The translations under genes and the position numbers were made by a program. This document shows positions 43,206 through 48,651 of a DNA stretch of 48,651 nucleotides, piece by piece. Below the pieces are notes generated by a model. It did no database searches, had not been told where the DNA came from, and saw nothing but the letters and a program-made list of their open reading frames with translations. The stretch lies in contig NZ_PPXY01000029.1 of assembly GCF_021655115.1 (NCBI RefSeq), positions 1-48,651 on the forward strand. Reading direction: 5' to 3'. Each line of letters starts with the position of its first letter. Position 1 is the first letter of the stretch. This DNA comes from Clostridium sp. Cult3 (GTDB lineage Bacteria; Bacillota; Clostridia; Tissierellales; Tepidimicrobiaceae).

Positions 43206-43258
43206 TGTCTAATCTTTATGTTATAATCTATTTAGTAGATTTATGAAAGGGGATATAT

Positions 43259-43906
43259 ATGGATAATGTATATAGAACTATACATAAATATGGTCAGGAG
43301 GAAATTATAATAAACAAATCTAGATTTATAGGGTATGCAAAGCCTATTGAATCAGAACAGGAAGCCTTGGACTTCATTGAATGTATAAAATCGAAACACA
43401 GAGATGCTACTCATAATGTATATGCTTATGTTTATGGAGAAAATAGCAATATTCAAAGATTTAGTGATGATGGGGAGCCATCTGGAACTGCAGGAATTCC
43501 TACTTTGGAGGTAATTAAGAAAGAGGATCTTCGTAATGTGGTAGTAGTAGTTACCAGGTATTTTGGAGGCATAAAATTAGGTACTGGTGGACTAATTAGG
43601 GCCTATACTAAAGGTGCAAAGATTGGATTGGAGTCAGGAATCATAATAGAAAAGGTTCTTCACCATAAATTAAAGATAAGAATAGAATACACCTTATATG
43701 GAATGATTGAAAACCATCTGATGACTAAGGGATATATAATAGACGACATAGTATATGATGACGGGGTAAATATATATGTATATATTAATTATTCTGAGGT
43801 TGAATCCTTTAAGAAGAATATAACCGATTTAACCAGTGGTAGTGCAATTATTGAATATATAGATGATGAGCATATTTCTATGAAGAATGGAAAGAGAATT
43901 AAATAG
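43259..43906 (+). CDS. YigZ/IMPACT-family protein
   Basis: This 215-aa protein has the UPF0029/IMPACT domain: KSRFIGYAKPI, FSDDGEPSGTAGIP and VTRYFGGIKLGTGGLIRAY. A C-terminal DUF1949-like domain follows. YigZ-type proteins are thought to act with translation or RNA; the precise role is not known. It is separated from the CoA-binding gene by 48 nt. Confidence 0.92.
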   Translation: MDNVYRTIHKYGQEEIIINKSRFIGYAKPIESEQEALDFIECIKSKHRDATHNVYAYVYGENSNIQRFSDDGEPSGTAGIPTLEVIKKEDLRNVVVVVTRYFGGIKLGTGGLIRAYTKGAKIGLESGIIIEKVLHHKLKIRIEYTLYGMIENHLMTKGYIIDDIVYDDGVNIYVYINYSEVESFKKNITDLTSGSAIIEYIDDEHISMKNGKRIK

Positions 43907-43954
43907 TTAGAGATAATATACATAATAGGGGTATAATAATATAGAGGTGATACT

Positions 43955-44350
43955 ATGATAAAGCAGGAGATGTTAGATAAAAAAATTTGGGCTGTAGTAG
44001 GGGTGACAGCTAACGAGAGAAAGTATGGGTATAAGATATGGCGAAAATTAATGGAACATGGTTATGAAACCTATGGCGTAAATCCAAACTATGATGAAAT
44101 TCAAGGGCATAGGATATATGATTCTTTAAGAGAATTACCTAAGAAAATAGACGTAATAGATATAGTGGTTCCTCCTAAAATCAGTTTAAATACTTTAGAT
44201 GATGCTAAAGAATTAGGCATAGAGTATATTTGGTTTCAACCAGGTACCTTCAACGATGAAGTAATTGAAAAAGCTAAGGCTTTGGATTTTAGATTTTTAT
44301 ACGATGACTGTATTTTGGCTACTTTAATAAAAATGGAGAAAGAGGCATAA
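43955..44350 (+). CDS. CoA-binding domain protein (YccU-like)
   Basis: This 131-aa Rossmann-fold CoA_binding_2 protein has WAVVGVTANERKYGYKIWR, YGVNPNYDEI, DVIDIVVPP and IWFQPGTFNDEVIEKA. It resembles YccU-type proteins and may bind CoA or a nucleotide. It is a single-domain protein and ends at a palindromic terminator. Confidence 0.9.
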   Translation: MIKQEMLDKKIWAVVGVTANERKYGYKIWRKLMEHGYETYGVNPNYDEIQGHRIYDSLRELPKKIDVIDIVVPPKISLNTLDDAKELGIEYIWFQPGTFNDEVIEKAKALDFRFLYDDCILATLIKMEKEA

Positions 44351-44353
44351 CTT

Positions 44354-44380
44354 AATAGACCTATAGGTCTATTCTTTTTT
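44354..44380 (+). terminator. Terminator of the CoA-binding gene
   Basis: The palindrome AATAGACCTATAGGTCTATT (44354-44373) is followed by CTTTTTT. It overlaps the end of the minus-strand TauE-like gene. Confidence 0.88.
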
Positions 44381-44716
44381 TATCAATTCATATGCTCCGA
44401 TAAATAGGAGAAAAAAACCAAAGTACTTTTTTAAAGAAGAGGAATCAATATTAAGAGCAATTAATGAACCAATAATAGACCCAATAGTCCCCCCCAATAT
44501 TATCCACTTAATATAATTGAATTCAATATTATTTTCTTTATAATGGATTATTAACGCTACTAAGGCCACTGGTATAAATACAATAAGGTTTATTCCTTGA
44601 GCTTGTTGCTGAGTTAATGTTGTAAAAAAAATTAAGGAAGGTATGAGTATAGTACCGCCACCTATCCCCATTCCACCGATAATACCCGATAGAAATCCAA
44701 TCATAAATAGTTTCAT
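44369..44716 (-). CDS. TauE/SafE-like half-transporter (C-half type)
   Basis: This 115-aa protein has about four helices (GFLSGIIGGMGIGGGTILIP is the start motif of a TSUP repeat). Full TauE/SafE proteins have two such repeats in ~250 aa; here each is a separate gene. ATG 44716 overlaps the preceding gene's stop by 4 nt. It probably forms a heterodimer with the product of 44713-45072 to export sulfite/sulfonates or related anions. Confidence 0.82.
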   Translation of the reverse strand: MKLFMIGFLSGIIGGMGIGGGTILIPSLIFFTTLTQQQAQGINLIVFIPVALVALIIHYKENNIEFNYIKWIILGGTIGSIIGSLIALNIDSSSLKKYFGFFLLFIGAYELIKKE

Positions 44717-45072
44717 TTGAATATCATCCTTATAGCAGTGATAATTATTACAGTGCCAAATATTTTTCTAAGTACGGGAGTAGGAATTTTTTTCAATAGC
44801 TTGGCGCCTAAAAAGCTACCTAAAATTCCGCCTAAAGCTACTACCATTGCTACTTCATATTCAATTACATTTTTTTTAATATATATAAAGGTACTGATGA
44901 TGGATAAAGGCAATATAATAGAAATAGCAGTAGCATGAGCCTTATAATTTTCAAATCCTAAAAAAAAGACCAGAGCAGGTACTACTAGGGTTCCACCACC
45001 AGAACCAAACAATCCGTTTGTTATCCCGGTTATCAACCCAATTCCGATTAGTTTAAATACCTTTGTATCCAT
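44713..45072 (-). CDS. TauE/SafE-like half-transporter (N-half type)
   Basis: This 119-aa protein has GLITGITNGLFGSGGGTLVVP, the first TSUP repeat, and ends VIIITAIRMIFK after about four helices. ATG 45072 follows GGAGGAG; the ORF extends upstream to 45138 but that part is not family-like. It is coupled to the second half-gene by ATGA. Split TauE pairs recur in clostridia as I recall, so this need not be a broken gene. Confidence 0.82.
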   Translation of the reverse strand: MDTKVFKLIGIGLITGITNGLFGSGGGTLVVPALVFFLGFENYKAHATAISIILPLSIISTFIYIKKNVIEYEVAMVVALGGILGSFLGAKLLKKIPTPVLRKIFGTVIIITAIRMIFK

Positions 45073-45184
45073 AGACTCCTCCTTTATGGTATAATGATTA
45101 GGGAAAAGTTTATTAGCACTGATTATTAATTTTACCAAAAGGGCATAAGATATACCTAATATATATTATTGTGGAGGTCTGAAT

Positions 45185-45913
45185 ATGGATAATATAGAAA
45201 AAGTCTGTAATGATATTGTTCAATGGCTAAAATTAAAAGTTGATGAAGCCAGTGGAGAGGGATTGGTGTTTGGCTTAAGTGGCGGAGTAGATTCGGCAGT
45301 AGTAGCAGGATTAGCTAAAAGGGCTTTTCCTGAAACTTCCTTAGGAATAATTATGCCTTGTCATAGTGATCCCATAGATGAAGAACATGCATTGTTGGTT
45401 GCAGATAGCATAGGCTTAAAGACAGAAAAGGCAGATTTAACGCATATTTATGATGAACTTATTAAAATGATCTATATTGAAGATGGAAATGATTTAGCTA
45501 AAGCTAATATTAAACCAAGGCTTAGGATGACAACACTCTATTATTATGCTGGATCCTACAACTATTTGGTTTTAGGTTCTAGCAATAGGTCTGAGTTTAC
45601 CGTAGGCTATTTTACCAAACATGGAGATAGTGGGGTAGATTTACTTCCAATTGCTTCCTTTGTTAAAAGGGATATTTGGGAAATGGCAAGATTTTTAAAT
45701 ATTCCTGAGGTAGTAATTGAAAAACCACCAACGGCAGGATTGTGGCAAGATCAAACAGATGAAGAGGAAATGGGATTTGGTTATGGTGTTTTAGATGACT
45801 ATATATTGAATAAAACAGGGCCTAAGGACGTAGTGAAAAAAATCCAAAGAATGCATAGTATAAGTGAACATAAGAGGAATTTTCCACCGATTTTTGTTCC
45901 ACAAAATGAATAA
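45185..45913 (+). CDS. nadE: NH3-dependent NAD+ synthetase
   Basis: This 242-aa PP-loop enzyme makes NAD from deamido-NAD, ATP and ammonia. [10 protein letters not shown] (residues ~30-38) is the P-loop, and [21 protein letters not shown] and [14 protein letters not shown] are family motifs. There is no glutaminase domain, so ammonia is the direct nitrogen donor. GTGGAGG precedes ATG 45185. Confidence 0.96.
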   Translation: MDNIEKVCNDIVQWLKLKVDEASGEGLVFGLSGGVDSAVVAGLAKRAFPETSLGIIMPCHSDPIDEEHALLVADSIGLKTEKADLTHIYDELIKMIYIEDGNDLAKANIKPRLRMTTLYYYAGSYNYLVLGSSNRSEFTVGYFTKHGDSGVDLLPIASFVKRDIWEMARFLNIPEVVIEKPPTAGLWQDQTDEEEMGFGYGVLDDYILNKTGPKDVVKKIQRMHSISEHKRNFPPIFVPQNE

Positions 45914-45978
45914 TTATGATGTTTCACATTAGATATTGTGATAAAATATATGAGAATAAATTAAGGAGGTTGAATTTC

Positions 45979-46722
45979 GTGGCAGGTCATTCGAAATGGA
46001 ATAATATTAAAAATAAAAAAGGTAAGGAAGATGCTAGAAGAGGTAAGGAATTTACTAAACTGGCAAGATATATTATGGTGGCAGCAAAAGAGGGAGGCAA
46101 AGATCCAGAGTATAATCCTCAATTAAAGGCTGCTATTGAAAAAGCTAAAGCAGCAAATATGCCTAATGATAATATAGAAAGAGCAATCAAAAAAGGAGCA
46201 GGAGAATTAGGGGCTGAGACCTATGAAGAGATAACTTATGAAGGATATGGTCCAAATGGAGTGGCTGTATATGTATCATGTCTAACGGATAATCGAAACA
46301 GAACTGCTTCTGATGTAAGACATGCCTTTGATAAATTTGGCGGAAATTTAGGTCAGACTGGTTGTGTTTCATTTATGTTTGATAGAAAAGGTGTACTAGC
46401 TATTGAAAAGAAAGATAATATCGATGAAGATGAGTTAATGCTACGAGCCATTGACTTAGGTGCTTTGGATTTTGAAAGCGATGAATTTGGATATGAGATA
46501 ATAACTAGCACAGAGGATTTTAACAACATTAGGGATTCATTAAGCCAACAAGGGTACGAGTTTACCATGGCCGAACTAGCCTTTTTACCTCAAAACACAA
46601 CAGAATTAACTTCTGACGAAGATATAAAAAATATGGTAAAATTAATAGAAGCTTTAGAAGATAATGATGATATTCAAGAAATATATCATTCTTGGGAGAT
46701 ACCGGATGATTTAGAGATATAA
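45979..46722 (+). CDS. YebC/PmpR-family protein
   Basis: This 247-aa protein has [57 protein letters not shown] and the typical three-domain ending. It is a YebC family member, described as transcription regulators and, more recently, as translation factors for proline-rich stalls. GTG 45979 follows AAGGAGG. It starts 65 nt after nadE. Confidence 0.95.
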   Translation: MAGHSKWNNIKNKKGKEDARRGKEFTKLARYIMVAAKEGGKDPEYNPQLKAAIEKAKAANMPNDNIERAIKKGAGELGAETYEEITYEGYGPNGVAVYVSCLTDNRNRTASDVRHAFDKFGGNLGQTGCVSFMFDRKGVLAIEKKDNIDEDELMLRAIDLGALDFESDEFGYEIITSTEDFNNIRDSLSQQGYEFTMAELAFLPQNTTELTSDEDIKNMVKLIEALEDNDDIQEIYHSWEIPDDLEI

Positions 46723-46732
46723 TAGATTTTTG

Positions 46733-46762
46733 ACACCTTTATTTTTAATAAGGGTGTTTTTT
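46733..46762 (+). terminator. Terminator of yebC
   Basis: ACACCTTTATT (46733-46743) pairs with AATAAGGGTGT (46747-46757; one G-U), followed by TTTTT. Confidence 0.88.
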
Positions 46763-46833
46763 ATCGTATAAAAGATTATTTTTTTTAACATAATAAAAAC
46801 ATGGTGTATAAAAGATGATGAAGGAGTGAGGAA

Positions 46834-47007
46834 ATGGAAAACAATCAAAATTTTGAAGAAATAAAAGAGCGATTCAATTCAGCTAATGTAGATGAGAAAA
46901 TTGAAATATATACTACTGTACGAGGATTAACTGTAGAACAGTATAAGGAATTGTTGAGGATGTTTCCAATTAAATATCTAGACAGATTGGAGAAGGCTAT
47001 GGGATAA
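46834..47007 (+). CDS. 57-residue acidic helical small protein
   Basis: I do not recognise this gene. It begins MENNQNFEEIKERFNSANVD and ends with an amphipathic helix (KYLDRLEKAMG). AAGGAGTGAGG lies just upstream of ATG 46834. A terminator starts at the stop codon, so it is a genuine short transcript unit. No membrane segment is visible and no function can be given. Confidence 0.72.
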   Translation: MENNQNFEEIKERFNSANVDEKIEIYTTVRGLTVEQYKELLRMFPIKYLDRLEKAMG

Positions 47008-47038
47008 AGCTGAAGGATATTTCTTTCAGCTTTTGTTT
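47006..47038 (+). terminator. Terminator of the small acidic protein gene
   Basis: AAAGCTGAA (47006-47014) pairs perfectly with TTCAGCTTT (47025-47033), followed by TGTTT. Confidence 0.85.
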
Positions 47039-47089
47039 AAGTCGGACAAGTTCTGGTAAACTATAGATAGGAGGAAATGAGGTGATAAA

Positions 47090-47767
47090 ATGAGAAGATT
47101 ATTTATCCTGCTGTTGGTAGTATTTTTGCCCTTGTATGTTTTCCTTAAGGGGGTTGAAACTAATGCTTTTAATACAAATTTTTATCTAGATTCCTTTGGA
47201 AAACATGGAGTCATGGATACTACAGGTAAGGAACTAGAGGAGCTAGAGATTATAACAGAAGGCATAATCTCGTACTTAAAGGATAAAACACAGGAAGAAG
47301 GGTTAAGACCATATTTTAATGATGAGGAAATTCAGCATATGGAAGATGTAAAGTTTCTATTTAGGTATGGATTTATTATAAAATACATATCCTTGGCACT
47401 GTTTTTAGTCGCAATAATTGGGCTCTTGTTGCTAGGTGAAAGTAATAAAATAGCATATACCATATTTTATGGCAATCTAATATGGTGGATCTTTATGTTG
47501 ATTTTATTTTTCCTCACAACTATGGATTTTAATAAATACTTTACTTATTTTCACATGATATTTTTTGATAATGATCTATGGCTATTAGATCCGGAAAAAG
47601 ATTTGTTGATTCAAATGCTACCAGAGGAATTCTTCATAGGCATATTTAATAGAATACTATTATTTTTTGTATCTATATTGGCAATAATACAGGTAGTAAG
47701 CTATATATTGATGAAGAAGGAGAAGGATTCTAATGAATGTTTTGACAATATTAAAAGATTGTTTTAA
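47090..47767 (+). CDS. DUF1461 (TIGR01906) family membrane protein
   Basis: This 225-aa integral membrane protein has an N-terminal helix, an outer loop with NTNFYLDSFGKHGV and two to four further helices, plus FNKYFTYFHMIFFDNDLWLLDPEKDLLIQMLPEEFF, the signature of this family of unknown function. It overlaps the next gene by 35 nt, which suggests that the two proteins work together. Confidence 0.88.
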   Translation: MRRLFILLLVVFLPLYVFLKGVETNAFNTNFYLDSFGKHGVMDTTGKELEELEIITEGIISYLKDKTQEEGLRPYFNDEEIQHMEDVKFLFRYGFIIKYISLALFLVAIIGLLLLGESNKIAYTIFYGNLIWWIFMLILFFLTTMDFNKYFTYFHMIFFDNDLWLLDPEKDLLIQMLPEEFFIGIFNRILLFFVSILAIIQVVSYILMKKEKDSNECFDNIKRLF

Positions 47768-48651
47768 TGAAATAAAAAAAAGTTTGATATTAAACGGATA
47801 CTATACTCGACAGATAAAAGATGGAAAGGGTATAGGGGCTTCCTTCTTAGATTGGATTTTTATTAGTTTAGCCATAGCCTTATTTTTTCTTATAACTATT
47901 TATAACTCAACTCAGAGCATCAGCATATCCTTAATTTTGACAGGGATATTGATAGCTTTGTATTTGTCAGTATTGATATATGGCAAGCGAAAGATTAGAA
48001 ATAAAAACATATTAAATATCAATGAAGATATAGGAGATAGGCAAATTCGGAAAAAAATTGAAAAATATAAAGATAGTGATTTTGCATTGTATATGAAAGA
48101 AATACTGGAAAAGTATTATGACACCTTATTTTTTGAATGTGATAATAATATAGATTTTATAGGTGAAATAAATGAGGAGATATATGGTATAAAATGCATT
48201 AAGAGTTCCTGGGATAATAAAATCAATCTAAAGGATGTAAAAAACTATATGGAAGAAATGGAAAAAAAGAATATTTTGGAGGGAATAATAGTTACCAACT
48301 CCTATTTTGATGAGGAAGTAAAGGAACAGACAGAATATCTGTTAATAGATTTTGAGCATATTAAACATATGCTTAAGGAAATTGAAGGATTTCCTACAGA
48401 AGAAGAAATTGAAGAGTTGATAATATCAAAACATAAGGATAGAAGGGAAAACTTTAAGGAAGGTTTCAGCATCAACAGAAAGGACAAGATATATAAATTT
48501 TTCTTGTTAGGCTTAGCCCTCTATATTGTATCCTCCTATGTGGCATATCCCTCCTACTATAAGCTAATGGCATTTATATCCTTTTTTTCGGGGGCGTTCA
48601 TCGGAATATATAATTTACTTAAATATATAAGAAGAATTAAAGAAAATAGGT
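47733..48651 (+). CDS. Membrane protein with an Mrr-like (nuclease-fold) domain, catalytic site altered; cut by window edge
   Basis: ATG 47733 opens a frame that is still open at the window end, about 306 residues. Two helices occur around residues 38-85 and two near 255-295. Between them lies a domain resembling the restriction-endonuclease-like Mrr fold: IDFIGEINEEIYGIKCIK, then EGIIVTNSYFDEEV. In Mrr the motif is D...(V)QcK; here the Q is K and the catalytic Lys is Ile (GIKCIK). The start is inside the DUF1461 gene, so expression is coupled. It may bind rather than cut DNA, or have another role entirely. Confidence 0.55.
   Translation, partial: MNVLTILKDCFNEIKKSLILNGYYTRQIKDGKGIGASFLDWIFISLAIALFFLITIYNSTQSISISLILTGILIALYLSVLIYGKRKIRNKNILNINEDIGDRQIRKKIEKYKDSDFALYMKEILEKYYDTLFFECDNNIDFIGEINEEIYGIKCIKSSWDNKINLKDVKNYMEEMEKKNILEGIIVTNSYFDEEVKEQTEYLLIDFEHIKHMLKEIEGFPTEEEIEELIISKHKDRRENFKEGFSINRKDKIYKFFLLGLALYIVSSYVAYPSYYKLMAFISFFSGAFIGIYNLLKYIRRIKENR

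Noticed and set aside
1-48651. CRISPR arrays, tRNA/rRNA, insertion sequences, prophage or transposase genes
   Set aside because: None recognised by reading; no regular spaced repeats, no tRNA-like cloverleaf and no transposase-like ORF.

Overview
The window is AT-rich, gene-dense DNA of an endospore-forming anaerobic Firmicute. The spoIIAA-spoIIAB-sigF-spoVA block, YunB, frequent GTG/TTG starts behind strong Shine-Dalgarno sites, and clostridial-type ferredoxin, TRAP and NCS2 proteins support this. Xanthine dehydrogenase, an NCS2 purine permease, molybdenum supply genes, folate genes, and glycine and tetrahydrofolate (THF) riboswitches would fit a purine-fermenting member of the Tissierellia/Gottschalkia type. 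That placement is inference; there is no rRNA or marker phylogeny here.

Layout. 1-4.6 kb: xanthine dehydrogenase (FAD subunit cut by the left edge, 2Fe-2S subunit, Mo subunit) and a xanthine/uracil-type permease. 4.7-7.4 kb: a membrane-anchored ComEC-like metallo-beta-lactamase and a B12-binding radical SAM protein. 7.4-9.7 kb: two divergent riboswitch-controlled genes, a tandem glycine riboswitch before an orphan PTS-EIIC-like membrane protein (minus strand) and a THF riboswitch before the folate transporter FolT (plus strand). 9.8-19.8 kb: an ATP-grasp ligase, two DsbA/FrnE-like paralogues flanking a pyroglutamyl peptidase and a molybdenum island (MoeA-like protein, ModE-like regulator, ModABC), then a YtcJ-like amidohydrolase and a PHP protein. 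20.0-22.0 kb: carbamate kinase between two gene relics (CoA-transferase tail, broken amidase). 22.0-23.4 kb: a CDF metal exporter behind a palindromic operator, and a ferredoxin. 23.5-29.9 kb: a self-contained TRAP regulon (solute-sensing histidine kinase, sigma-54 activator, sigma-54 promoter, DctPQM) bounded by two identical 35-nt terminators. 30-37.5 kb: a cell-wall hydrolase, a PAP2-like protein, a divergent FolD, and the spoIIA/spoVA operon. 37.5-48.7 kb: class A PBP, YunB, HflX, a degenerate Nudix protein, YigZ, a CoA-binding protein, split TauE, NadE, YebC, and two membrane proteins, the last cut by the right edge.

How it works together. The molybdenum genes can supply molybdate and cofactor handling for xanthine dehydrogenase. 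Purine fermentation yields glycine and one-carbon units on THF, so glycine and THF sensing, folate uptake and a FolD lacking its cyclohydrolase residues form a plausible, unproven, metabolic theme. The most notable points are the orphan transporter under glycine-riboswitch control, the FolD active-site changes, the two lesions in modA and modC, the complete sigma-54 TRAP circuit, and a hairpin burying the spoIIAA ribosome-binding site.
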